A DNA stretch of 64,000 nucleotides from Beta vulgaris subsp. vulgaris (lineage: Eukaryota; Streptophyta; Magnoliopsida; Caryophyllales; Amaranthaceae): contig NC_079202.1 of the NCBI RefSeq assembly GCF_026745355.1, positions 343,001 to 407,000 on the forward strand. The letters are read 5' to 3'. This document shows positions 23,249 through 34,805 of this stretch, in pieces (the stretch's first letter is position 1; each line of letters begins with the position of its first letter). The notes below the pieces were generated by a model. That model was not told the DNA's origin and did no database searches. It was given only the letters and a program-made list of their open reading frames with translations. The position numbers and the translations under genes are program-made.

Positions 23249-24893
23249 TGACATAGGAAAAACTAGGTCGTTACTAATCTCCTAAGGTCAAACAAAACCT
23301 AACTAAATCACTAAACTAGGTAAAGTGATAAGTAAGGGTCGAAATCCACAGGGACTAAGGAACACCAAAATGTATTGATAAAACAATAAGCTAGGCCGGA
23401 ATCAAGTCGGAAATTGTCAATAACCAACTAAGAACTACGAAAAAGCTAAATATCAAAGATAACTAAAGTTAGGAGATGGGAGTAAACACCAACTAATCAT
23501 GAAATAGGCATAAGAATATCAAACATAGAGATAATACATGAACACTACTTGAATTAGCTATTGACCCAACACACAACTCCCATCTTACTCTCATAGGCGG
23601 AGAAATCCTCAAAGACATCAAATAAGGACTCTAATCCATGACTAACATATCCCGAGGTTCAAAGTAACCCAAGTCAATAATAGAAATCAGTAGGTCACAC
23701 TCTCATGCCAACCTAAATCAATCAACTCCATCTAATACGACATTCAAGTGATCAAAGAGAATGCAACATATTCTCTAAATCCAAACTCAAATGGCCAATT
23801 CAATCATGGTTGGGTTTTCACCCAAACCCTAACCAACAAACTACTCCATAAATACAAAAATGAGGACTTTAGAGAAATAAAACTTTAATAACATGATAAT
23901 AATCATTAATCTAACATTAAACTAAATAAAATAAATCAAAAATAATTAAACTAATCATGAACAACAAAACTAAGAAAAACAATTAAAATAAAACAATAAA
24001 AGAGGAGATAGAGTAAGAAATGCTCATTGATGAATGGTTGAAAGTTCCAATACAAGTGTCACCCTTGAATCTACAATCTTCAACCTCTCTTTGAGTTTTC
24101 TCCCTTTTCTCTCTCTAGGTTTTGAGATTTCTCTCACTTAAAATCCTAATCTAAAACTAATGGAGGCTAATCCCCCCTCAAAAATTAGGTTTTCCTTCAT
24201 GAATAGGGATGATTCCTACTTATAGGTCCAATTATTACATCATCAAAGAGTCGCGAAAAAAACAGAGCTGTCCGGAAAATTTGAAAGGAGCGGGCGCTCC
24301 TATGGTAACTGGGCAAAACAGAAAGTTGGAGAGACCAGAGAGCGACCTGGGAGCGGGAGCTCCAAAAAACAAGGAGTCGGCGCTCCATGAAAAAGGGAGC
24401 GGGCGCTCCTAAGAGAACTGCACAAACAGCTCAACTTCAAATGACCATAACTTTCTCGTTTTTAATGCAAATCAAGCATGTGACCTATCGTTGGAAAGAT
24501 AACGAGCCAAATTTACTCTCCAATTTGAATCACTGAAAAATGATTTTGTATGGAAGATATGGTCGTTCAAAGTGGACCATCTTGTGAACCTTGCTTCTTC
24601 AACTTCCATTTGCCTCCGTCCCTTCATCATTCATGGTTTACTCCACATTTGTGCATTCCTTTGGCTTTATAGATGAAATTAAAAGTATATTTTAATTGGA
24701 CCTATAAAAAACCAAGAAAATAATGTAAAAAGTAACTTGAAAAGTAAAACAAAGACATATCTAAAAAGAACTAGTAAAACAAAAAAAGGTGCATTTTAAG
24801 CAAAACAAACAAATAAAAGAGGGTAAAATACAAAATAAAGGTTAAATATAGGGATAAATAAGAGGTTTAGAGTGATATAAATATCACTCATCA
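23249..24893. mobile_element. Solo LTR (1645 bp) inside the Reina-type integrase region
   Basis: Begins TGACATAGG, ends CACTCATCA, and is flanked by the exact 5-bp duplication AGAGC (23244-23248 and 24894-24898). No primer site, purine tract or coding frame lies inside, so it is a single LTR left by LTR-LTR recombination. It contains several palindromic GGAGCGGGCGCTCC-like blocks at 24290-24410. The family is not identified; length and wording recall large Ty3/gypsy LTRs. Confidence 0.85.
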
Positions 24894-24898
24894 AGAGC

Positions 24899-25103
24899 CA
24901 ACCACAATCTTACCATGTCTTCTGACTATGCCATCTTGTAAAGTATACTTAGCATCCACAGGTTCTTGTGCTAGTAAAGCATGAAAGAGTTCCAAAAGAG
25001 CAGGATCTAACTGATAAGTATCAATGATCAAAGAGGAAAGATTGGACTGCATAGTACAATGCCAAACACAATATCTCAGAACCTGACACTCTGAACAAAG
25101 CAT
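24899..25103 (-). pseudogene. RNase H-integrase linker fragment (Reina-type)
   Basis: A short open stretch ending YTLQDGIVRRHGKIVVGS lies between RNase H and integrase. The reading continues at 23248, on the other side of the solo LTR. Confidence 0.75.
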
Positions 25104-25147
25104 CAGCCACTAAATTTTCCTTGCCAGATTTGTAAAATATCTCATAG

Positions 25148-26380
25148 TCAAAGCCCATCAACTTTGAAAGCCAAAATTGCTGAAAAGGTGTACTGATTTT
25201 CTGCTGTAAGCCATTTAATTCTCTTTTGATCAATGTGAATGACAAATTTTTGACTAATGAGATATTGCTCCCATTTCTGGACAGCAAATACTATGGCAAG
25301 CAACACTTTCTCATAAACAGAGAGTTTTTGCCATTTAGGACCCAATGTCATGCTAATGAAAGCTAAGGGGTGGTTGTCTTGCATAAGAACAGCCCCAATT
25401 CCTTCATTAGATGCATCGGTTTCAAGGATGAATGTTTTAGAGAAATCAGGAACCGCTAAGACAGGGGCTGAAACAAGAGCCTCCTTTGATGCTTCAAATG
25501 CTTCTTGAGCTGAGTCAGACCACACAAATTCTCCTTTCCTGGGCAACTGAGTCATGGGTTTGCTAATTAGAGCATAGTTCCTAACAAACTTCCTATAGTA
25601 ATCACACAGACCAAGGAAGCTTCTCAATTCTTTAATTGGAGTAGGAATAGGCCAAGCTTTAACTGCTGCAATCTTAGAAGGGTTAGTTATAACACCTTGT
25701 ACTGATATAAAGTACCCCAAATATTCAACCCTTGATGTGGCAAATGCACATTTACTAGGTTTGGCAAACAAGTGATGATGTTGCATCAACTGAAACCTAA
25801 GTGATGCCAGTGAAGTGACAAACTAGGACTATAGACTAGTATGTCATCGAAGAAAACTAAAACACACTTCCTAAGAAGTGGTTTAAACACATAATTCATC
25901 CAAGATTGGAAAGAGGCAAGGGCATTGGTCAATCCAAAAGGCATGACCAAGAACTCATAATGACCAGAATGAGTCTTGAAGGCAGTTTTGTGAACATCAT
26001 CAACATACATTCTTAACTGGTGATACCCTGATCTCAGGTCCAGTTTACTAAACACCACAGCCCCTGCCAACTCATCTATAGCTCTTCAACTACAAGCCAG
26101 GGATTGAAAACTTATCTTTCATAGTTCTCCTATTAAGTCGTTCCCAGTATTCCACACATAGTCTCCAAGAACCACCCTTCTTCCCTACCAACACAACAGC
26201 ACTAGCAAATGGGCTAGAATTATCTTGTATAATACCCTGATTCAACATTTCTTGCACAACATTTTCTATAACATCTTTTTGTTTGAGAGGATACATATAA
26301 GGTCTAATGTTGACAGGATGAGCTCCTGGCAACAAAGGTATTTTATGATCAAACAAGGATCTACTAGGAGGTAAGGGAGT
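25148..26380 (-). pseudogene. Reverse transcriptase and RNase H (Reina-type)
   Basis: Three overlapping frames together cover RT and RNase H. RT shows [67 protein letters not shown] and the intact catalytic box [11 protein letters not shown]. RNase H shows FILETDASNEGIGAVLMQD, SVYEK and a later aspartate. Frame jumps at about 26070 and 25790 plus substitutions of conserved residues (VEYWERLN for VDYRELN) mark it as dead. Confidence 0.9.
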
Positions 26381-26869
26381 AGGTTCTTCAAAAAGGGTTT
26401 TATATTTGTCTAGTAAGGCTAAGAGTTCAGGTGCAGCATGTAGTCCAGTGATGTGACATAAGCAAGTAGCGGTGGAATGTAAGTTATGATCATCAGGATG
26501 TGGACTAGATACCTGTAATTAAGAAGCATGGTTGAACAGAAGTAACCTTAGAAGTTACCAATTTCTGAGCGCAGACCCTTTAATTGTAGTGACCTTATTA
26601 GAAGACATTCCCCTCAACACATGATGAGTGCCATTATAGGCGAACTCCATTCTAAGATTCTGAAAGTTCCATTGCACTGTCCCCAAAGACTGAAGCCACT
26701 AAACTCCCAGAACCATATCACACCCTCCCAGAGGTATAAGCATGGTGTCTGTGACAAACATAGTGTTCTGCAGCCTCCACTGAAACCCTTTACACATAGA
26801 CTGACAAGAGAGTGTATTTCCATCAGCTAGAGAAACAAACTTAACAGGCATGGCAACAATCTGACATCC

Positions 26870-27960
26870 TTACTTCATAGCTAAGGACACATCTAAGAAG
26901 TTGTGAGTGCTGCCTGAATCTATCAAGATATGAAGTGGCTTTTTACCCACATAACTAGTGACTCTCATGGTATTGTAACCATAATTACCAAATAGAGCAC
27001 TAATAGAAATATAAGGTTCTTTCTGAAACATCTCCAAGGTTTCCTCCACACCATCCTCACCATACTCTTGATCATCTAAACCAAGGATTTCTATAGCAAA
27101 CAGTTGAGTTTGTTGTATCTGGCATTTATGACCCTTATCATAAGGTGCATCACAGAAATAGCATAGACCCTTAGCTTGTTTATTTTCTCTTTCAGCAGGT
27201 GTAAGGTATTTGGTTGGTCTATAAGGCCTTGTATTATGCGAGGTTTGAGTTTGAGTGGACAAGGAAGGTGTTGGAAGCAAAGGTTTAGTAGTGGATGGCA
27301 AAGAAAGGGGTTTATAATTTGGAATGGGTTTGGGCTGATATTTGTGGTGGAAGAAGTGGCTTGGATAATTGCATTTTTTGAAGTCTAGCATACTCTACTG
27401 CATCAACAAGAGTAGCAGGGTTGAAGGCTCTAACAAAATGCTTCAAATTAGGTTTCAATCCACCTATGAAACTATCCAAAAAGTACTGCTTAGGAAGTAA
27501 AGGATTTATCTACAGCATCAATCCTTTCGGATTTTCAAATGCATCTAGATATTCATCAATGGTACCAGACTGAGACAACCTGTTGAATTCTTCCACAACA
27601 TTACCGCCTATATCTTCTTTAAATATAGAACACAAATCTACTACAAAATCCTCCCAATTCAACTGTCTTCTTACTGCTATGTAACTATTATACTAAGATT
27701 CAGCTTTACCAATCAAGTACAAGCTAGCAAGATCTACTTTTTTATTATCTAAAATCTTGCATATAAGGTGAAATTCTGCATACATTTCTTAATCCAAATT
27801 CGAGGATTAGATCCATCAAACACAGGAAATTCAATTTTCGACACAAAACCTAATGATTTACCTCCATGGTAGGGAGGATCATTTGATCCCTCACGCTCTG
27901 CTCCAGTTGACTGTTTTTCCTTATCTTACAGGAGTTGAATCATTTCCTCCAATTGATTCG
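26870..27960 (-). pseudogene. Gag C-terminus and aspartic protease (Reina-type)
   Basis: The clear part is 26870-27391. A Pro/Thr-rich linker leads to the zinc knuckle GLCYFCDAPYDKGHKC, in the short C-x2-C...H-x-C spacing usual for these chromoviruses. The protease follows with LHILIDSGSTHNFLD (catalytic D-S-G). Upstream to about 27960 the capsid region is present in pieces, broken by stops. No intact polyprotein remains. Confidence 0.85.
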
Positions 27961-28122
27961 AATAATCTCCATTCTTTGTCCCAATTCCAACAATCGAGAC
28001 TCCATTAATGTCTTTAATTGAGCTACTGTAAGCGTTTTTCGTTTCGCCAGATTGCCTCAATTAGTGAAACTGGGAAGTTTGAGCTAAAACTGGATAAATT
28101 GGTTGAGTTCAGGAGCGAAAAT

Positions 28123-28134
28123 GCTCTGATACCA
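28123..28134 (-). other. Primer-binding site, initiator-Met tRNA
   Basis: Minus strand TGGTATCAGAGC begins one base after the 5' LTR, a perfect match to the standard plant initiator-methionine primer site. Confidence 0.93.
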
Positions 28135-28135
28135 A

Positions 28136-28440
28136 TGATGTAGAATGCAGGAAGTTATCCTTAAATGGAGATTAGAGAGGAAACTTTGAGTACTCAACAT
28201 TTAACCAAGAGTACTTTAGAGAGAGATTGAGAGAGAAATAGAAAGATTAAGAAGGTGAAATGATCCAGAAATGTGTTTATTATTAATCACGATCTCAATG
28301 ATAACAAGAGTATAGTATTTATAGAGAAGTAGCATAATTTAATTCTAACAAAATGGTAAGAGAATGGAAGTTAGTTAGACAACTAACTTCCCGCCCAGAA
28401 ATGGGTTTAAGTTGTTAAACCTCTAATTGTACCCTAATCA
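28136..28440 (-). repeat. 5' LTR of the Reina-type element
   Basis: Matches 21629-21928 over its whole length with scattered substitutions and small indels. It is bounded on its right by the TSD TAGGG and on its left by the primer-binding site. Confidence 0.92.
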
Positions 28441-28471
28441 TAGGGCTTGGGCTTATATTTAAACCCCAACA

Positions 28472-29240
28472 ATTTTCCCTTCACACCAATTATCCCGAAT
28501 GAATAATGTATTAATGAAGATCTAGGGACTTTTTGCTTGACCTTGGCAGACACCCTTAGCATACATCGTTGACAGACATTGCTAGCAAACATCGTTGGCA
28601 GATTTTGTTGGAATTCTCCAATTAACTCCTTGACATTAATGTCAACTGTATTGGTGGCTCCTTCATGATCGTGGAAATAGTTACTACTTGATAAGCAGAA
28701 ACGGTTTTTTTAGACGTGGTCGTTTTTCCCTCTTTGGCACATTCTCCTTAATGATAGCTTCTTCGAATTTCAAATTTAATTTGTAACTGTCTCTTTTCGA
28801 CTACAAATAGGGTGTTTGAAACACCTGAGTAAATTTTATTGACTCTAAATTTCTTCTCTTTCTCTTCTTCTTCTCCCATGGTTCTCTCCTCCATGCAACT
28901 TTCGCTTTCCTTGAGATACAAACTTCTCTCTTCTTCCTCTTCGAGGAAATTATCCGACCCTTTTTCTAGAGTTTTCTTGTTCAAGTAAATTTTCTTCGAC
29001 TTTTCAAAGGATTCTTTCTCTCTTTCTGAGTTTTGCTTTACATCTTCCTTCTTAACCTCCCAATACAAGTGCATTTCTTCTACCTCTTCTTTAAACATAT
29101 ATGCCTCTAAGACAAACACAAAATGCTAAAGCTGAGCAAATTACTCACTTTGTCGACAGGCAAATGGTATTACACAGTAATCCCATAGCGGCCATAGGGG
29201 CAACCCAGACGGTGGAGCCTGTATCATCTAATTTTGCTTA
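28472..29240 (-). other. Internal remnant of the outer retroelement
   Basis: After the purine tract the DNA contains a pyrimidine-rich leader on the plus strand (about 28850-28880) followed by short frames, for example one starting MPLRQTQNAKAEQITHFVD at 29102. The arrangement (plus-strand leader antisense to the element, next to its 3' LTR) recalls the extra ORF of the Tat-type element at 60 kb. The minus-strand 123-codon Glu/Lys-rich frame at 28748-29119 is probably the shadow of this leader. No family match is claimed. Confidence 0.4.
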
Positions 29241-30155
29241 AATAATCAATAAACTTTTACATTGACAATTTCATTTTGAAAAGGATGTAGAAGAAACAAA
29301 TTTTACATTTAAAGTCTGAATGCGAGTTAATTTATCAAAAGTACAATTAAATTGTGTTAGCCATTTAATTTATATAATTGTTATGTGAATCATTCAAATT
29401 TAAAATTTGTGTGGAAAGTCACAATAGAATTTTGTTTTTATCACCATGTGTCTCTCCTTAATATGATCATTATTGAAATTTGGGGGTTTTGGTTGAAGTT
29501 TCTGAATCTAGTATTTAAGAGTGCAACACCGATGTTTCAAATTTTGCTTGATTTAATTAGTTGGTCATAATAAAATGCAGGAAATTTGAGAAATCACAAT
29601 AAGAAAGAAGACCCTTGAGATTAATTAAAAAGAATTCGTAATTGTGCTTATTTATAAATAATTCATAATTAAAATTATTCAAAGTGGACAACCCATAGTT
29701 TAATTATTCTGGTCCATTTTTCCTTTTAAATACTAGTTTGGAGTAACTTGTCAATATCAATAGTTTCTTAGGAAAGAAGCTCAACCTTCGGAGTAACCTC
29801 CTTATTTCCACATAACTGACAGCTTTCCTACATTAGCTCCCTTGAAAATTGAAATAAGCCAAGAGTGAGTAACCATAAAGGAAGGTGGAAGAGGGTTGGC
29901 ACTCATTCGGCCCGGGTCTTTGGTGTTTGACCTTTCTAACGCATGCGTGCTGTGAAAGTTTCAAATTGATGATGGTGGGGTCATGGATGGAAGATTTTAG
30001 TAATTATTTTACGTTGCGCTATAATATTATGAGTAAGCCTAAACATTTTCACAAGAGATAGTAACAAGTTAATAGTTATCTGTTATTTTATAAGAAAAAA
30101 ATTCTTAAAGGGACACATTCATTGAAATGTTAAAATCATGGTCAAACCATTTATT
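29241..30155. other. Intergenic, no feature seen
   Basis: AT-rich DNA without convincing ORFs, RNA genes or element termini. Confidence 0.5.
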
Positions 30156-30932
30156 GGATGTTTGGTTAGAGGTCTACGAGAAAGGGAAATGAAATTGATT
30201 TTGTCGATTCTCTTTTATGTTGTTTGGTTGGGAGGTTTTGCAATTCCCTTTACTCGTTTTTCAATTTGAAGGACCTCAAATCCCTTTACATTCATTCCCC
30301 ACCCCCCCCCCCCCCCTCTAAGGTTTTTCATTCCCCCATTTTCCTCTACAACATAACCACCATTGACGGACCTTGGCCACCATCCCACCATCAATTAGTC
30401 CTATCGTCGACAGCTGACCACCACCACCAGTCCCCATCATCGACGCCCACCACTAGTCCCCATCATTAACGCTCACCACCGAGGCGAGACAAAATATTAC
30501 GATTGCTTTAATTACTCCAACGAGGAAGAATGCAGTCATCAACAACAACAACCACTGTTGTTGGTGGCAAACACGTATACAAACTCCCGCGACGAGCAAA
30601 CAAAAACTGTTGTATCAACCGCACCCAAAAGATAGAGAAAGAAAATGTTGGTCGATGGAAGCTGTTGAATGGAAGACGAGAAGGCAAGGAAGGTGGCACA
30701 CCGGTGATGTGGTTGCCGGTGAATTGTTGTCATAGTCCTATTCTGTGGTGAGCTGGGGAAGATGGTATGGTGGACTGGTGGTGCTGTGAGAAGAAGAGAA
30801 AATAGTGGGTGTATTCCCTTTCTTGTATAAATCTACCAAACAATTCAATCTCATTCTCTTTCTTGACTCCGTTCTCTATGTTTCCCTTACTTGATTCCAT
30901 TCCCTTTCCCCTTCATAAACCAAACGAACCCC
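30156..30932. mobile_element. MITE-like element with GTTTGGTT-type termini
   Basis: Left end GGATGTTTGGTTAGAGG and right end, as reverse complement, GGGGTTCGTTTGGTTTATG are imperfect inverted repeats followed on both arms by an AAAGGGAAATGAAAT-like segment. The flanks are ATTTATT and TTATTTT, so the exact TSD is unclear (PIF/Harbinger would give three bases). The 777-bp interior is low-complexity CCACC/CATC-rich DNA including a C16 run at about 30303. Open frames inside are composition effects. Confidence 0.65.
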
Positions 30933-31150
30933 TTATTTTAGTTGGTTTCAGATCCGTTTTTGACAAGTCTAACCTCCACGTCGTGTATGCAAGGCATTAA
31001 ACTTCAAAAAGGATGCACTTAATATGATTGATCTTGCATAAAGTTCCTACACGGTCATGTACAGGAGAATAAAATCGGTGTGGGGATTACAACATCAATG
31101 GAAACCAAACAATCAAACATCTCATCACCAACTATACAAACCTCACAATT

Positions 31151-34100
31151 CTAGTGCTCGTCTACAGTTTCTTGCTTTTTCAATGGCAATCTACGAATTG
31201 ACACACCACTTTCATATCCGCTACTATCTCCTGATTCATCCATCAGCCTACCTCTTGTGGTAATCTGGCTAGAAATTCCATGCTCCCGTGAAGTCCTACG
31301 ATCCTGAATCAAACACATCAATATTATGTAACTAACAGATGATGATTATCACAAATAAGTTATCAAGAAAAGAACAGTAATAAGGGTATGGAGAAATCAC
31401 CATAACACCAACTTTAGGTGACTCTTACAGCAAACAATTTAAAAAGCTTCTAGACTAAACTATGCACTGTGATTGCAGTTCTCTACAGCATACTGTTTAA
31501 GTACATTAAGCAAGCCAGATGAAAAATCTTAGATGATTAACTCAATCTATTATCATGACATGACAGTAGGCATAACTTTATACTCCAAATGCAAATTTTC
31601 CAAAATTGAGCAAGTCTAGGTTCAAACAGTAAGAAAAGGGAGTGCAAACTCACGTCACGGAGCGGAAGCTCCTCAGCTTCCAGCATATGTACTATGTTAC
31701 CCATTTTCGGACGCTTTTGTGCATTTGGGTCTACACATCGTAAAGCTACTAACAGAACGCGCTTAAGTGCCCGTGAAGAAGGTATTTGAGGAAATTTAGG
31801 ATCCAACACGCCCTCTGCATTTCGGTTTGAAACCATTTGTTTGAGCCAATCAACTAGGTTCACCTGTAAGTGTTGCATTGACAAGAATGAGAAGGATGAA
31901 AAAAGACATCGAGAAGCAGGTTGGTCCCTAACAACAAAAAGCCTAAGCATGTTCAAGTTTATATAATAAAATTATTCTGGAAGTTCTGCAGAAACTGAAG
32001 AAGACATCTCAAAACTTCCTAAAACTGTCAGATATCTCCAAACAAGAAAGGATACAAAATGTCACAATTTCCGCGTTACTGCCTAAAAATCATTTAGCAT
32101 GTGTTGGGAAATCTATTGCTAACCTCTCCAGGCGGGCGGCTGTAGTCCACAGGGTTTCTTCCAGATATTATCTCCATTAGAAGAATGCCAAAGCTATACA
32201 CGTCACTTCTTTCATTCAACATACCAGTACTGGCATATTCTGGAGCAACATATCTACAGTATCAAAATACAAATTGACATTTGGTTACCTTTGACATGTA
32301 TGAGTCATCATAATTAAAGTAATCACCAAGTTTAATTGTAACTTCAATAATTTTCAACTAACCCGAAAGTTCCCATCACACGTGTCGTCACATAATTACT
32401 CTCTGATCCCAGGAGCTTTGCTAGGCCAAAATCAGACACTTTCGCATTCCATTGTTTGTCAAGCAATATGTTACTCGACTTAATGTCCCGATGGACAACT
32501 TTAGGCTCTAGCCCCTCGTGCAAGTATGTCAATCTAAAGCCATTCATTAGTATTCATGCGAATTGTTAGAGCATAATGTCCCGCTTTCAGGAAAAAACTG
32601 TAGAAACATACATACCCTTTTGCTGTCCCAATCATAATATTCATGCGAGCTTCCCATGTAAGAGGGCTAAGAGGTCCTACATCCCCATGAAGCCACTGTT
32701 CTAAGTTCCCGTTGTCCACATACTCGTATACAAGAATCCTATATCATACAAGAAATGATAAATCAAATACTGTTGCACATAGTACTAGCAAAAACTGAGT
32801 TTTGACTCTAGTGAGATCTATAGCAATTTCAGGGATGTGCCACAGCTAGATCTTGAATTTGGTTAAAGAATCTAGCGCAAGTCCTCAGAACTGTTGTATG
32901 GTAGGACAAAAATGGCATTTAAAAGGTATGACAGTGAACTTGCAGATCAGGGGGTGACATTTCTTCCAAAAATTGCATGCGGAAGTTTTAACAGTCTTTT
33001 AACATAACACTATCTCATACTGAGATTCGCAAAAGAATCTATGATGTGAAAAATCCGTGATGGATTGAAAGTACGAATCAGTGAATGGTATTATATGTAC
33101 CTATGAGCTCCTTCAGCACAATAACCCAACAATCTGACTAAATTCTTGTGTCGAACACGTCCAATTGCTTCCACTTCAACTTTGAACTCCTTTTCAGCCT
33201 GACCTCTGAGATCAAAGGACAACAACGAAAATTTCTCAAAAAAGAAATCTGCTAAGAAACAAACCACTAAAACATACAAGATATCACAACCTATCATGCA
33301 TCAACGGTCGTAAAAGGTTAAAATAAGTCATCACAATCTATCATGAGTCGGTGGTGGTTCGGTTTTAACATTGTGGTGGATGGAGGGTTTTCATAGGTAG
33401 TTTGGGCAACGGTGGTGGTGGTTGTGGGGTTTTCGAGGTTTGAAAGATGATACAGTGGTGGCTGGGCGAGTGTAGTGGGGGCTGTATTTTTTGTTTTAGT
33501 GGGTGGTGGTGATGGGGCTAGGGGTAAGGGTGATTGGGTGAAGGTAGTGGTGGGGGTTAGTGGAAAAGAGGTGGTGATGGAAGGGGAGGGGAGGGGGAGT
33601 TATTGTGTTAATTTCTTTTTTAGAACTTACATATTAAAATAATTAGATTTAGGTGTTTAATTAAGAATTTATCTTGAAACACGTCAAATTAGTTCTTAAT
33701 CACCTAAATCAGGGTATCAAACTTGCATTTGCAAGTTATCAACAGGTAACGACCCACTTTGGGCAAACACACTCTTAAAGATCGGATTATTTCCAAATTT
33801 TGGAAAGATAGTGACTGTTTTGAGAAGATTGTCCAAAGGTGAGATTATTCTTATAAAAAAATCTTACTTTTTGCATGTGAGGTAGGTAAAGTAAGGATAA
33901 AATGATCAAATTGCTCCAAAACTTTACCAATAAAGAAAATGTTGCATTTAAATAAAAACACCTATAAATGAAAATGGTTGCAAACTGAAAAAAAAAAAAA
34001 CAAAGGAAGTATCAGTTTTGTAAATGCGGTCAAAATTAGTACTTGAATGGTTCAAAATTTCTAATGTTACATGTATTTAGAAACGGAGGTAATAAAATCT

Positions 34101-34575
34101 ACTCACTTTATGATTACATATGTTTTCTTAGTTCTAATCCAATTTTGCTTTATTCCTTTTTATTTTCACAAACCTTTTTCCCTCTTTTATCCTTCATTAT
34201 CACCAGAAATATATGTAGCCAACTTCTTTCCTCTTTCCTCTTTCCTCTTTCCTCTTTCCTCTTTCCTCTTTCCTCTTTCCTCTTTCCTCTTTCCTCCTTC
34301 AAAGTAACAAAAAGACCCATGGATTGGTCTTTATTTTCCTATTTTTCTCGATTATCTCTATTATATATAGAGATGGAAATGGATCGGGTTCGGGGCGGGT
34401 GGATCGTCACCCGCATCCATCACCCGTATCCACCCGCTTCACCCGATCCATCCATCCATCACCCGCGGGTGAAACGGATGGATTGGGTGATTATCGGGTG
34501 ACGGGAGAAAAAAATCCAGTAGCCCAACAACATAAAACCCACAACAATTTGCATAAGAAAATAAGTTTTATATAA

Positions 34576-34663
<88 letters not shown>

Positions 34664-34738
34664 GTATATATGTATGTATATATATATGTATGTATATATA
34701 TATGTATATATATATATGTATATATGTATATATATATG

Positions 34739-34805
<67 letters not shown>

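Larger units (their letters stand above)
21629..28440 (-). mobile_element. Reina-type chromovirus (Ty3-gypsy), full-length but decayed
   Basis: LTRs of 300 bp (21629-21928) and 305 bp (28136-28440) are about 95% alike by eye. The TSD TAGGG is exact at 21624-21628 and 28441-28445. On the minus strand the order is 5' LTR, Met-tRNA primer site, gag zinc knuckle, protease, RT, RNase H, integrase, chromodomain, purine tract, 3' LTR. Short LTRs and the RT/integrase wording place it with Reina-like chromoviruses. Frameshifts and stops in every domain plus an internal solo-LTR insertion make it inactive. Confidence 0.92.
21345..28471 (-). mobile_element. Outer LTR (about 310 bp) split by a Reina-type element
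   Basis: Joining 21345-21628 to 28446-28471 across the inner insertion gives a TG...CA unit that starts TGTTGG and ends CCAACA. Directly beyond 28471 the minus strand carries a purine tract (GTGAAGGGAAAAT), as expected just upstream of a 3' LTR in minus orientation. A second copy of this LTR was not found in the window, so the rest of the outer element is truncated or decayed. Confidence 0.7.

Noticed and set aside
28748..29119. Minus-strand 123-codon Glu/Lys-rich frame
   Set aside because: It mirrors a pyrimidine-rich leader-like stretch on the plus strand; no homology or gene structure.
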